Source of the DNA: UBA7803 sp036381275 | GTDB lineage: Bacteria > Pseudomonadota > Gammaproteobacteria > Pseudomonadales > Azotimanducaceae | Assembly (NCBI GenBank): GCA_036381275.1 | Contig: DASVDC010000041.1 | Span: 1-64,000 of the forward strand | Direction: 5' to 3' | Length of the DNA: 64,000 nucleotides | Shown: positions 42,896 to 51,598 of the stretch, piece after piece | How the letters are laid out: each line of letters opens with the position of its first letter | How positions within the stretch are numbered: position 1 is the first letter of the stretch | Program-made: the position numbers and the translations under genes | Notes under the pieces: generated by a model | The model's input: only the letters and a program-made list of their open reading frames with translations | Databases searched by the model: none | What the model was told of the DNA's origin: nothing

Positions 42896-44203
42896 ATGAG
42901 TCGAGTCAACTGGCCGTTCCTGCGTACCTCCAGCCCCACGATCGTCCGCGCCAGCGGCCTGCACCTGTACACGGCCGACGGCCGCGCGCTGCTCGACGCC
43001 GCCGGCGGCGCGATCGTCGCCAACATCGGGCATGGGCGTGAGCGCGTCGCGGCCCGGGTCGCGGAGGCCACCCGCGATTGCACGTACGTGGTGCCGCCGT
43101 GGATCACCCCGTCACGCCAGGCGCTGGTGGAAACGCTGCAGCGCAGCTGGCTGCCCGAGCGGCTGTCGCGCATCCACGTGACCTCGGGCGGCTCGGAGGC
43201 GGTGGAGGCCGCGATCAAGATCGCGCTGCAGTACCAGGCCGCGATCGGCCGGCCCGAACGGCGCAAGATCCTCGCGCGCAGCGTCTCGTACCACGGCACG
43301 ACCTTCACGACGACCGGGCTGTCCGGCCACCCGGCGCGCAAGCGCGGGCTCGAGCACGTGCTGGTGGAATTCCCGCGGGTGCCGACGCCGTATCCGCTGC
43401 GCTGCCCGCTCGGTCCGCATCATCCGGATACCGGACGCTACTACGTCGAGCGGCTGCGCGAGGTGCTCGAGCGGGAAGGGCCCGAAACCGTGGCCGCACT
43501 GATCGCGGAGCCGATCACCGGCTCGAGCGGCGGCGCGCTGGTACCGCCGGATCCGTACTGGACCGAGGTCCGGCGGCTTTGCGACGAGCACGGCGTGCTG
43601 CTGGTGCTCGACGAGGTGATGACCGGCTTCGGCCGCACCGGCACCCGGTTCGGCTATCAGCACTGGCCGATCGAGCCGGACATCCTGATCGCCGGCAAGG
43701 GTCTCGCAGGCGGCTACGCACCGATCGGCGGCGTCTACGCCGCCGAGGAGATCGGCGCGGCGCTCGGCGACGCCGGCATGGGGGTGATGTTCCACACCTT
43801 CGGCGCGCACCCGGCCGCCTGCGCCGCCGCCGCGGAGGTGCTCACGATCCTCGACGAGGAGCGGCTCGTCGAGCGCGCCGCGGCGAAGGGGGCGCTGCTC
43901 GAGGAGCGCCTCGAGGACGCGTTCGCGCAGCACCCCCACGTCGCCGAGGTGCGGGGCCGAGGCCTGTTGCTCGCGATCGAGATCGTGCAGGACCGCGACC
44001 GGCTGACGCCCTACCCGCTCGCCCACGACGTCACCAACCGGATCGTCCGCAGCGCGCTCCAGCGAGGCGTGTTCTTCTACAGCGGCGGCACCGGCGAAGT
44101 GCGCGACATCGTCTGCCTGGGTCCGCCGTTCATCATCGACGACGAGCACATCGACACGATGGTGCGGGTGCTGCGCGAAGCGGTGGACGAGGTCACCGCT
44201 TGA
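42896..44203 (+). CDS. class III (omega) aminotransferase
   Basis: PLP-dependent class III aminotransferase of 435 residues. Landmarks: GLHLYTADGRALLDAAGGAI; FTSGGSEA-type VTSGGSEAVEAAIKIALQYQ; ARSVSYHGTTFTTTGLSGHP; LVLDEVMTGFGRTGTRFGYQ with the PLP-pyridine Asp; and ILIAGKGLAGGYAPIGGVYA with the Schiff-base Lys. Substrate may be a beta-alanine, GABA-like or diamine compound. ATG 42896 follows CGGAG. The CysZ gene overlaps its stop by four bases. Confidence 0.93.
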   Translation: MSRVNWPFLRTSSPTIVRASGLHLYTADGRALLDAAGGAIVANIGHGRERVAARVAEATRDCTYVVPPWITPSRQALVETLQRSWLPERLSRIHVTSGGSEAVEAAIKIALQYQAAIGRPERRKILARSVSYHGTTFTTTGLSGHPARKRGLEHVLVEFPRVPTPYPLRCPLGPHHPDTGRYYVERLREVLEREGPETVAALIAEPITGSSGGALVPPDPYWTEVRRLCDEHGVLLVLDEVMTGFGRTGTRFGYQHWPIEPDILIAGKGLAGGYAPIGGVYAAEEIGAALGDAGMGVMFHTFGAHPAACAAAAEVLTILDEERLVERAAAKGALLEERLEDAFAQHPHVAEVRGRGLLLAIEIVQDRDRLTPYPLAHDVTNRIVRSALQRGVFFYSGGTGEVRDIVCLGPPFIIDDEHIDTMVRVLREAVDEVTA

Positions 44204-44922
44204 GCCTGCCGCAGGGCGTGCGCGCGTTCGCCGACGGTTTCGGCGCCGCCCGAACGCCGGGGGTCGCCCGTTACGTGTGGCTGCCGGCGCTCGTCAGCCT
44301 GGTCGTGATCGTCGCGGGCCTCGTGTTCGCGTTCGGCTGGCTGGAGAGCTTGTCGACCTGGCTGATGGGGCTCCTGCCCGACTGGCTCGGCTTCCTCGGC
44401 GTGATCGTCACGCCGCTGCTGTACCTGCTCGGCGTGCTCGCCGGGGTGTGGCTCTTCGGCTTTCTCGCGGTGCTGATCGCGAGCCCGTTCCTCGGCGATC
44501 TGTCCATCGCGGTCGAGCGGAGCCGCTTCGCCAGCGGCCCGGAGCAGACGCCCGGGTTCTGGACCGGCCTCGCCGGCGCGTTCGGCCGCGAGCTGCGCAA
44601 GCTCGGCTACCACCTGCCGCGGCTCGTGATCGTGTTCGTGCTGACGCTGGTGCCGGTGGTCAACCTGGCGGCACCGCTGTTGTGGCTGGTCTTCGGCGCC
44701 TGGACGCTCGCCGTACAGTTCTGCGACTACCCGGCCGAGAACCGCGGCCGGCCGTTCCGCGAGACCGTCGAGCTGCTGCAGCGCCACCGCGCCGCCGCGC
44801 TCGGCTTCGGCGCCTGCGCGACCTTCACGCTGGCGATCCCGCTGCTGAACTTCCTGATGATCCCGGTGGCGGTGGCCGGCGGCACGCTGCTGTGGCGGCG
44901 TCTGACGGAAGCCGACGTGTGA
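44200..44922 (+). CDS. cysZ: CysZ/EI24-family membrane protein
   Basis: Integral membrane protein of 240 residues of the EI24/CysZ family; CysZ is a sulfate channel feeding cysteine synthesis. Visible: four to six hydrophobic segments (VSLVVIVAGLVFAFGWLESL, VTPLLYLLGVLAGVWLFGFL, RLVIVFVLTLVPVVNLAAPL), the conserved FLAVLIASPFLGDLSIAVE and AVQFCDYPAENRGRPF. TTG start at 44200 overlaps the aminotransferase stop; GTG 44218 is an alternative. No other sulfate genes are nearby, so the role as a sulfate permease is by family only. Confidence 0.85.
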   Translation: MSLPQGVRAFADGFGAARTPGVARYVWLPALVSLVVIVAGLVFAFGWLESLSTWLMGLLPDWLGFLGVIVTPLLYLLGVLAGVWLFGFLAVLIASPFLGDLSIAVERSRFASGPEQTPGFWTGLAGAFGRELRKLGYHLPRLVIVFVLTLVPVVNLAAPLLWLVFGAWTLAVQFCDYPAENRGRPFRETVELLQRHRAAALGFGACATFTLAIPLLNFLMIPVAVAGGTLLWRRLTEADV

Positions 44923-45003
44923 CCGGCATCCCGGATCGGTTGTAGAACCTTCGATCCAGGCGGCGTAAAGTTAGCCGCCGGAAGCGAGAGAAGGGTGCCG
45001 ATC

Positions 45004-46989
45004 ATGTCTCATTCGTCGCCGATGCGGTTCGCGTTGCTGGTGTCCGCATTGCTCGTCGGCGCGCCCGCCGCGGCAGAGCGTGTCGATAACTTCCAGCTCC
45101 TCGACCACCGCGGGCACGCTCACGAGCTCTACTACCAGAACGACGCCGAGGCGGTGGTGATCATGATCCAGGGCAACGGCTGCCCGATCGTGCGCAACGC
45201 CATCGGCGATTATCAGGCGCTCGCGAAGCGCTACGCCGAGCGCGGCGTGCGCTTCTACCTGCTGAACAGCAATCTGCAGGACACGCGGGAATCGATCGCG
45301 CAGGAAGCGAAGGAGTTCGGCATCGAGCTGCCGGTGCTGATCGACGACACCCAGCTCGTCGGCGAAGCGCTCGGCGTGGTCCGCACCGCGGAAGTGTTCG
45401 TGATCGACACCGACGGCTGGGAGCTCGTCTACCGGGGGCCGATGCACGATCGCATCACCTACGAGCACCAGAAGCCGAAGCCCACCGCGCACTACCTGGC
45501 GGACACCCTCGATGCGCTGCTCGCCGGCGAGCCCGTCGAAACCGCGCGGCGCGACGCCGTCGGCTGCCTGATCAACTTTCCGGCCGCCAATCAGGACTTC
45601 GCGCAGATCAGCTACTCCGAGACGATCGCGCCGATCCTGAAGGAGAACTGCACGGTCTGTCACAGCCCCGGCGGAATCGGCCCGTGGGCGATGACCAGCT
45701 ACACGATGGTGCGCGGCTTCGCGCCGATGATCCGCGAAGTGCTGATGACCCAGCGCATGCCGCCGTGGCACGCCGATCCGCACGTCGGGCAGTGGAAGGG
45801 TGACCGGGGCCTGTCGATCGAAAACAAGCGCACGCTGGTGCACTGGATCGAGGCCGGCGCCCCGCGCGGCGACGGTCCCGACCCGCTGACCGAGGTCGGC
45901 GCGATCGCGAACGAGTGGCCGCTCGGCGAACCGGATCTGGTGATCGAGCTGCCCCCGTTCCAGGTGCCCGCGTCGGGCGTCGTGGACTACCAGTTCCCCG
46001 CGGTGGCGAACCCCCTCGACGAAGGCGTCTGGATCCGGGCCGCCACGGTGCTGCCCGGCGACCGGTCGGTGGTGCACCACGTGCTGGTCGGCTCATCGGA
46101 AGACTACGACCCGAACGGCAACGAAGAAGACAGCGTGTTCGAGAACTACATCATCGGCTACGCGCCCGGCGCCGAGTCGTACGTGATGCCGGAAGGCCAC
46201 GGCGTGTACGTGCCGCCGGGCGGTGCGTATCAGTTCCAGATGCACTACACGCCCACCGGCAAGGCCACCACCGACGTGACCAAGCTGGGCCTGTATTTCG
46301 CGGACGAGAAGCCGGACAACTTCCTGCGTCACCAGGTGATCGTCGATCCCACCATCGCGATTCCCCCGGGCGCAGCGGACCACGAGGAAGCGGCCTACTA
46401 CCCGTTCACGCGCGACGCGGTGCTGTACACGCTGTTCCCGCACTCGCACTACCGCGGCAAAGCGTCGACGTTCGAGCTCGAGTATCCGGACGGCCGCACC
46501 GAGCTGCTGCTGTCGGTGCCCGCCTACGACTTCAACTGGCAGCGCGGCTACGACTTCGTCGAGCCGAAGCGGGTGCCGGCGGGCTCGCGGCTGATCCACC
46601 GCACCGTCTACGACAACTCTGCGCGCAATCCCGCGAACCCGGACCCGGAGCGCACCGTGCCCTGGGGACTGCAGTCGTGGGACGAAATGCTCTACGGCGC
46701 GTTCAGCTTCGCCTGGGTGGAGGAGACGTCTGACAAGCCGATCCACGACAACCGCTATGCCGAGGTGCTGCAGTTCTTCGGCTTCGTCGACCAGGACATG
46801 AACGGGCTGGTCGTGTGGAGCGAGATGCCCGACTTCATGAAGAAGCGCCTCGTGCAGGGCTTCAAGGCGGTGGACGCGAACGGTGACGGCGGGCTGGACC
46901 TTCAGGAGTTCGTCGCGATGCACCAGCGCGAAGCCGCCGCCCACGCGGAGCACGGGCACCCGGACGGCGCGGAGGCCAGCGGCCGCTGA
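45004..46989 (+). CDS. exported redoxin - cytochrome c - copper monooxygenase-like - EF-hand protein
   Basis: Four-part secreted protein of 661 residues. Signal peptide (MRFALLVSALLVGAPAAA). Residues about 25-165: thioredoxin-fold redoxin domain with a lone Cys in QGNGCPIVRNAIGD. About 200-300: heme c site Cys216-T-V-Cys219-His220 (ENCTVCHSPGGIGPWAM) with MPPWHADP. About 310-575: domain like PHM/DBM copper monooxygenases, with VVHHVLVGS, FQMHYTPTGK and LFPHSHYRGK as possible copper ligands. About 605-645: two EF-hand-like loops (DQDMNGLVVWSEM, DANGDGGLDLQEF). Relatives are known in planctomycetes and gammaproteobacteria as uncharacterised redoxin proteins. A GC-rich hairpin lies at 44959-44979 before the gene. 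Confidence 0.85.
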   Translation: MSHSSPMRFALLVSALLVGAPAAAERVDNFQLLDHRGHAHELYYQNDAEAVVIMIQGNGCPIVRNAIGDYQALAKRYAERGVRFYLLNSNLQDTRESIAQEAKEFGIELPVLIDDTQLVGEALGVVRTAEVFVIDTDGWELVYRGPMHDRITYEHQKPKPTAHYLADTLDALLAGEPVETARRDAVGCLINFPAANQDFAQISYSETIAPILKENCTVCHSPGGIGPWAMTSYTMVRGFAPMIREVLMTQRMPPWHADPHVGQWKGDRGLSIENKRTLVHWIEAGAPRGDGPDPLTEVGAIANEWPLGEPDLVIELPPFQVPASGVVDYQFPAVANPLDEGVWIRAATVLPGDRSVVHHVLVGSSEDYDPNGNEEDSVFENYIIGYAPGAESYVMPEGHGVYVPPGGAYQFQMHYTPTGKATTDVTKLGLYFADEKPDNFLRHQVIVDPTIAIPPGAADHEEAAYYPFTRDAVLYTLFPHSHYRGKASTFELEYPDGRTELLLSVPAYDFNWQRGYDFVEPKRVPAGSRLIHRTVYDNSARNPANPDPERTVPWGLQSWDEMLYGAFSFAWVEETSDKPIHDNRYAEVLQFFGFVDQDMNGLVVWSEMPDFMKKRLVQGFKAVDANGDGGLDLQEFVAMHQREAAAHAEHGHPDGAEASGR

Positions 46990-46993
46990 ATCG

Positions 46994-47053
46994 CCTGGGA
47001 GCGGCCTCCGGCTGCGAATTCCGGATGTTCGCGGCCGGAGGCCGCTCCCACAG
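46994..47053. repeat. REP pair, intact
   Basis: TGGGAGCGGCCTCCGGCTGC then GAA on the left; TTCGCGGCCGGAGGCCGC then TCCCACAGC on the right; a short loop between. Follows the redoxin-cytochrome gene stop by five bases. Confidence 0.92.
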
Positions 47054-47083
47054 CTTGGTGGCCGGTCCGACCGGAGGCTGATC

Positions 47084-47728
47084 TCAATCGAAGCCGGTCG
47101 GCAGCTCCGGCGCGCGCCAATGGCGCGCGAGGATCGCGACGTCCTCCGCCAGCGTGCGGCCCTCAGAGAGCTCCGGCAGCCGGTCGATCGGAAAGAACCG
47201 CGCCGCCGCGGTTTCCAGGCTCTTGCCCGCGGCGCCGCCGGTGAGCTCGCAGACGAACAGCAGCTTGTAGATCCGCTCGAGGCGCGGCGGCCGGTACGGG
47301 TGGAGGTTGCGGTCGCGGAGCGCCGCGAGCTTCACGGCGCGCACCCGGTAACCCGATTCCTCCGCGACCTCGCGCTCGATGCTCTGCCGCGGCGAATCCT
47401 CCTCGTCAGCCCAGCCGCCGGGAAGCGACCAGCGCCCGTCGCTGGTCTCCTGCACCAGCAGCACCTCGAGCGCGCCGGCGCCGGCTTCGCGGAACACGCC
47501 GGCCCGGACGTCGACCTTCGGGGTGGGATACCCGCGCTCGGGCAGATACACGTCACGCAGCCGCGCCGGCGGCACGTCGAGCAGCTCGGCCAGCATCGCC
47601 TCGGCGATCTGCTGCACTTCCGTGAAGCGTTCGAGGTCGTAGCCGTCCCGACTGTACGCGAGGCCCGTCTGGGCGATTGCGCGCAGCCGCTGCGCCCACG
47701 CGCGCCAGGTGTCGGCTCCGGCGCTCAC
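47084..47728 (-). CDS. NUDIX hydrolase with N-terminal helical domain
   Basis: NUDIX hydrolase of 214 residues. The first 65 residues (WAQRLRAIAQTGLAYSRDGY, DLERFTEVQQIAEAMLAELL) match the helical domain found before NUDIX domains of ADP-ribose/NDP-X type enzymes. The NUDIX box is GGWADEEDSPRQSIEREVAE then ESGY. RWSLPGGWAD precedes it. Overlaps the upstream LLM gene's stop by four bases, so they are coupled. Exact substrate unknown. Confidence 0.92.
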   Translation of the reverse strand: MSAGADTWRAWAQRLRAIAQTGLAYSRDGYDLERFTEVQQIAEAMLAELLDVPPARLRDVYLPERGYPTPKVDVRAGVFREAGAGALEVLLVQETSDGRWSLPGGWADEEDSPRQSIEREVAEESGYRVRAVKLAALRDRNLHPYRPPRLERIYKLLFVCELTGGAAGKSLETAAARFFPIDRLPELSEGRTLAEDVAILARHWRAPELPTGFD

Positions 47729-48630
47729 GCCAGCGCCGCCTTGACCTCCGCGAGGCGCTCGATGGTCGCGACCGCCTGCGCCTGATCGGCCACGATGTTG
47801 CGGACGATCACGTCCGTGTAGCCGAGCGCGGCCAGATCCGCGATCGCGTCGGCCACCTCCGCCACCGAACCGAACAGCAGCGCCTCTTCAGGAAACCCGC
47901 GGTAGCCGCCCGCGAGGTAGGGAGCCACTACCGCCCGGGCCTCCTGGCTGGTCGCGCCGACGAACACGTCGCGGCGGATCGCCACCGCGGTCGGCTCGCG
48001 GCCGTGCTCGGCACACGCCTGCCGGTAGCGGTTCAGGCTGTCCGCCGCCTCAGCGCGGGTGAGCCCCGGCGACGCGAGCCAACCTTCCGCGAGCCGCGCG
48101 GCGCGATCGATCGCCGGCGGCACGAGCGCGCCCACCCAGACCTCCACCGGCTCCGGCGGAAGCGGCGCGATGCGCGCCCGCGAGACCGGCCAGTAGCGGT
48201 CGAGCGTGACCTCCTCGCCGCGCCAGAGCGCACGGAGCGCCGCCAGCGACGTCTCGAACATCGCCGCGCGGTGCGCGAGCGCGACGCCCATCCCCTCGCT
48301 CTGACGGCGATCGCCGCCGAGCCCGCACTGCAGCACGAACCGGCCCGGCGCGATGCTCGCGAGCGTCGCGACCTGCTCGGCCAGCAGCACCGGATGCCAC
48401 AGCGGCAGCAGGTACAGCGCGCCCGCCGGCCGGTCGCCCCACTCGGCGAGCATCCGGCCGAGAATCGCCGTGTTCTGGTAGTAGGGCGTCGGGGTCACGT
48501 GATGGTCGCCGACGAACAGGCTGTCGAGGCCCGCCTGCCAGGCCGCCCGGGCCCGCTCCACCATCCAGCGCGCGCCGTCGCGCGGATCCAGCACCCGGTA
48601 GCTCGACGAGACAGAGATTCCGATGCGCAT
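47725..48630 (-). CDS. LLM-class flavin-dependent oxidoreductase
   Basis: Luciferase-like protein of 301 residues: MRIGISVSSSYRVLDPRDGA, ARAAWQAGLDSLFVGDHHVT, LAEQVATLASIAPGRFVLQC and FETSLAALRALWRGEEVTLD. C-terminal GSVAEVADAIADLAALGYTD fits. First gene of a two-gene unit with the NUDIX hydrolase. Third LLM protein in the window. Cofactor unproven. Confidence 0.9.
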   Translation of the reverse strand: MRIGISVSSSYRVLDPRDGARWMVERARAAWQAGLDSLFVGDHHVTPTPYYQNTAILGRMLAEWGDRPAGALYLLPLWHPVLLAEQVATLASIAPGRFVLQCGLGGDRRQSEGMGVALAHRAAMFETSLAALRALWRGEEVTLDRYWPVSRARIAPLPPEPVEVWVGALVPPAIDRAARLAEGWLASPGLTRAEAADSLNRYRQACAEHGREPTAVAIRRDVFVGATSQEARAVVAPYLAGGYRGFPEEALLFGSVAEVADAIADLAALGYTDVIVRNIVADQAQAVATIERLAEVKAALA

Positions 48631-48695
48631 GGGTTCCGCCTCCTGACTCGGGCATCATACTAGAGCGTCCGCCGCCCATCCGGACCGGAGCCCGC

Positions 48696-49664
48696 ATGAA
48701 CGACAGCCGCGTGATCGCCGCCGTGCCCGCCGATGGATCCGCCGCCGGGCGTTTCGTCGACCCGGACTGGACCGCGGCCGGCAGCCGGCGCGCGCGGGTC
48801 GCGCTCGGCCGGCTGCAGACGCTGTGGATCAACACCGGCACGCTGTGCAACCTCACCTGCGGGCACTGCTACATCGAGTCGAGCCCGAAGAACGACCGGC
48901 TGAGCCATCTGAGCCGCGCCGAGCTGCGCCGGTACCTCGACGAGCTCGCCGAGCTCGGGCACGGCACCCACACCATCGGCTTCACCGGCGGCGAGCCGTT
49001 CATGAATCCCGAGTTCATGGACATGCTCGCCGACACGCTGGCGGCCGGCTACCGGGCGCTGGTGCTGACCAACGCGATGAAGCCGATGCACAAGTGCCGC
49101 GCGCCGCTCGAAGAGCTCCGCCGGCGCTACGGCGAGCAACTGGTGATCCGGGTGTCCGTCGACCATTTCCGGCCGGAGCTGCACCGGGAGGAACGAGGCC
49201 GGCGCGCGTGGGAACCGATGCTGCAGGGGCTGAAGTGGCTGTCGGCCAACGGCTTCCGGGTGCACGTGGCCGGACGCACCCGCTGGGGCGGCGACGAGGC
49301 CGCGCTGCGCGCGGGCTTCGCCGCGCTGTTCGCGGCCGAGGCCATCGCCGTGGACGCCCACGACCCGGAGCAGCTCGTGCTGTTCCCCGAGATGGACGTC
49401 GACGCGCCGGTGCCGGAGATCACCGAGGCGTGCTGGGGGATCCTGGGCAAGCGGCCGGACCAGGTCATGTGCGCGAGCTCGCGGATGGTGGTGAAGCGCA
49501 AAGGGGCCGACCAGCCGAGCGTAGTGGCGTGCACGCTGCTGCCCTACGACGAACGCTTCGAGCTCGGGACGCGCCTCGCGGACGCGCTCGGCAGCGTGCC
49601 GCTGAATCATCCGCACTGCGCGAAGTTCTGTGTGCTCGGCGGCGCGAGCTGCTCGTCAGGCTGA
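48696..49664 (+). CDS. radical SAM protein
   Basis: Radical SAM enzyme of 322 residues. The [4Fe-4S] motif is Cys51-x3-Cys55-x2-Cys58 in GTLCNLTCGHCYIESSPKND, and HTIGFTGGEPFMNPEFMDM supplies the SAM-binding GGE. A cysteine-rich tail HPHCAKFCVLGGASC could hold an auxiliary cluster, as in SPASM-like enzymes but shorter. No peptide substrate or partner gene is evident nearby. Its 3' end overlaps the convergent NUDIX gene by nine bases. Confidence 0.9.
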   Translation: MNDSRVIAAVPADGSAAGRFVDPDWTAAGSRRARVALGRLQTLWINTGTLCNLTCGHCYIESSPKNDRLSHLSRAELRRYLDELAELGHGTHTIGFTGGEPFMNPEFMDMLADTLAAGYRALVLTNAMKPMHKCRAPLEELRRRYGEQLVIRVSVDHFRPELHREERGRRAWEPMLQGLKWLSANGFRVHVAGRTRWGGDEAALRAGFAALFAAEAIAVDAHDPEQLVLFPEMDVDAPVPEITEACWGILGKRPDQVMCASSRMVVKRKGADQPSVVACTLLPYDERFELGTRLADALGSVPLNHPHCAKFCVLGGASCSSG

Positions 49665-50222
49665 GCCGCCGACCGCGTCGGGGAAGGGCTCGTCGGGCTC
49701 GAGGCGGCGCAGCCGGTGCGCCAGCAGCCGGCCGCGGCGGAACAGGAAGTCACCCACCAGCCGCTCGCCCGCGAGCACCCGCGGCAGCCAGTATCGGTCG
49801 TCGTCCCACATCCGATCGAGCGGCAGCCGGTCGATCGGATACCAGCTCGGGATCGCTTCCTCCGTGGTGCGCGGCGTGCCTTCGCAGGCGTCGGCGACGT
49901 AGATGAAGCCGAGCCAGTCTTCGTCCGCCTGGTCGAGGAACCGGAACACGCCCGCGAGCCGCGGCTCGACCGGCCGTACCCCCACTTCCTCCTCCGTCTC
50001 GCGGATCACGCAGTCGAGCGGCGTCTCGCCGGGCTCCGGCTTGCCGCCGGGTCCGTTGATCTTTCCCGCACCGTGGCCGCGGCGCTTCTCGATGAGCAGC
50101 ACCCGGCCGCCGTCGCGCAGGAACAGCAGCGTGCCGACCTGATCCGGATGCCAGTCGATCAGGCGTTCGGCCAGCTCGGCCATCGCCTCCGGATCGCCCA
50201 AGGCTTGCTCATGCTCCGACAT
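49656..50222 (-). CDS. NUDIX hydrolase, MutT/MTH1-like
   Basis: NUDIX hydrolase of 188 residues, probably removing oxidised nucleotides (8-oxo-dGTP). NUDIX box GGKPEPGETPLDCVIRETEE then EVGV; the preceding EKRRGHGAGKINGPGGK and the following FRFLDQADEDWLGFIYVADA, SWYPIDRLPLDRMWDDDRYW match the MTH1 branch well. It is separated by 100 bases from the divergent macro-domain gene; both deal with nucleotide derivatives. Confidence 0.92.
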   Translation of the reverse strand: MSEHEQALGDPEAMAELAERLIDWHPDQVGTLLFLRDGGRVLLIEKRRGHGAGKINGPGGKPEPGETPLDCVIRETEEEVGVRPVEPRLAGVFRFLDQADEDWLGFIYVADACEGTPRTTEEAIPSWYPIDRLPLDRMWDDDRYWLPRVLAGERLVGDFLFRRGRLLAHRLRRLEPDEPFPDAVGGSA

Positions 50223-50322
50223 GGTCGAAGGATAACGGCTACCCGCCGGCGGGCGGCAGCGGCGCCCGTCGCGGGCCGACTTCGGCGAGAATCACCGACG
50301 ACCGACCAGGAGGAGCGCAGTC

Positions 50323-50823
50323 ATGCCCGAACTGGAAGCCACGCTCGGCGACATCACCCGCGAACGCGTCGACGCGATCGTCAACGCCGCGAACGAGAGC
50401 CTGCTCGGCGGCGGCGGTGTCGACGGCGCGATCCATCGCGCCGCGGGCCCGCAGCTGCTCGAGGAATGCCGCCGCATCGGCGGCTGCCCGACGGGCGAGG
50501 CCCGCATCACCGGCGGCTACCGGCTGCCCGCGCGCTACGTGATCCACACCGTCGGGCCGATCTGGCGCGGCGGCCGCCACGGCGAGCCGGAACGGCTCAC
50601 GGCCTGCTACCGCAACAGCCTCGAGCTGGCCGAGCGGCATCGGCTCACGAGCCTGGCGTTTCCGGCGATCAGTACCGGCGTGTACGGCTACCCGCCGGAA
50701 CAGGCGGCCGGGATCGCCGTGCGCACCGTCGCGGCGCACGAGGGGGAGCACGTGGCGCTGGTGCGGTTCGTCTGTTTCGACGAGGCGACCTACGAGATCT
50801 ATCGGCGGCTGCTGGCGGCGTGA
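50323..50823 (+). CDS. macro domain protein (O-acetyl-ADP-ribose deacetylase-like)
   Basis: Single macro domain of 166 residues, YmdB-like: GDITRERVDAIVNAANESLL, GGGGVDGAIHRAAGPQLLEE, GEARITGGYRLPARYVIHTV, and FPAISTGVYGYPPEQAAGIA. These are the ADP-ribose-binding loops in full. Likely hydrolyses O-acetyl-ADP-ribose or reverses ADP-ribosylation. Start follows AGGAG. Confidence 0.95.
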   Translation: MPELEATLGDITRERVDAIVNAANESLLGGGGVDGAIHRAAGPQLLEECRRIGGCPTGEARITGGYRLPARYVIHTVGPIWRGGRHGEPERLTACYRNSLELAERHRLTSLAFPAISTGVYGYPPEQAAGIAVRTVAAHEGEHVALVRFVCFDEATYEIYRRLLAA

Positions 50824-50834
50824 GTGGTAATCGA

Positions 50835-50887
50835 GCGTAGGAGCGATCTCCGGATCGCGATTCGCGGCCGGAGGCCGCTCCCACAGC
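50835..50887. repeat. REP pair, left half degenerate
   Basis: GTAGGAGCGATCTCCGGATC on the left, intact TTCGCGGCCGGAGGCCGC then TCCCACAGCGG on the right. Between the macro-domain and dUTPase-like genes. Confidence 0.85.
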
Positions 50888-50897
50888 GGAGGCGGAA

Positions 50898-51545
50898 TCA
50901 ACCGGCCTCGTAGCGCGCGGCGAGCGCCTGGTACAGCCGCTCCGGTACCTCGTCGGGGGGCACGGCGAGCGTCTCGAGGATCTCCACCAGATGGGCGTTG
51001 TCCTCGCGGCCGCTCCAGATCTTGCGGTAGGCGCCGGTCTTGTAGCCGTGATCCTGGCGGAAGTGGTTCAGCACGTTCTTGCCGACGTACAGCCGGAACA
51101 GCTCCGGCAGCTCCATCGGCAGCGTCTCGAGCACCGCGACGAACGGCTCCATCGCGAACAGCCGCTGCTCGAGGGTTCGGGCGGCGAGCGCCTCCACCGC
51201 GAGGCGGAACGCTTCCGCCCGGTCCGCCGGAGCATCCGATGCGCCCGATGTGCGCGCGTCCATCAGTTGGCGCGCGACCGGCCGGTCCAGCTTGCCGGCG
51301 CGCATCAGATCGCTCAGGCCGAAGTGCCAGATGTCCACGATCTCGAGCTTCACCTGGTCGACGTCCGGCTGCTGGTGCTTCCACCATTTCCAGCCGAAGT
51401 GGTCGAGCAACTCCGCGCACTCCACCCAGACCGCGCGGTAGTACGCGTACCCCTGCGTGCGCCAGTCGGGATGCACCTGGCGGTTGTGAGCCTCCTGCAT
51501 GCCGGCCATGGTGTCGAGCATGGCCCAGGCGTCGGATTCGGTCAT
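50898..51545 (-). CDS. dimeric dUTPase-like all-alpha NTP pyrophosphohydrolase
   Basis: All-helical protein of 215 residues matching the dUTPase_2 family (dimeric dUTPase). Metal-binding motifs: AVWVECAELLDHFGWKWWKH (ExxE-like) and LEIVDIWHFGLSDLM (ExxD); LYVGKNVLNHFRQDHGYKTG, YRKIWSGREDN match the C-terminal part. Cleaves dUTP/dUDP to dUMP, keeping uracil out of DNA. Lies near two other nucleotide-metabolism genes but is separately transcribed. Confidence 0.9.
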   Translation of the reverse strand: MTESDAWAMLDTMAGMQEAHNRQVHPDWRTQGYAYYRAVWVECAELLDHFGWKWWKHQQPDVDQVKLEIVDIWHFGLSDLMRAGKLDRPVARQLMDARTSGASDAPADRAEAFRLAVEALAARTLEQRLFAMEPFVAVLETLPMELPELFRLYVGKNVLNHFRQDHGYKTGAYRKIWSGREDNAHLVEILETLAVPPDEVPERLYQALAARYEAG

Positions 51546-51598
51546 GAAGGCTCCTGCGGGGCGACCATCGGCCCGCGGATTATGGGATATTCTGCGCG

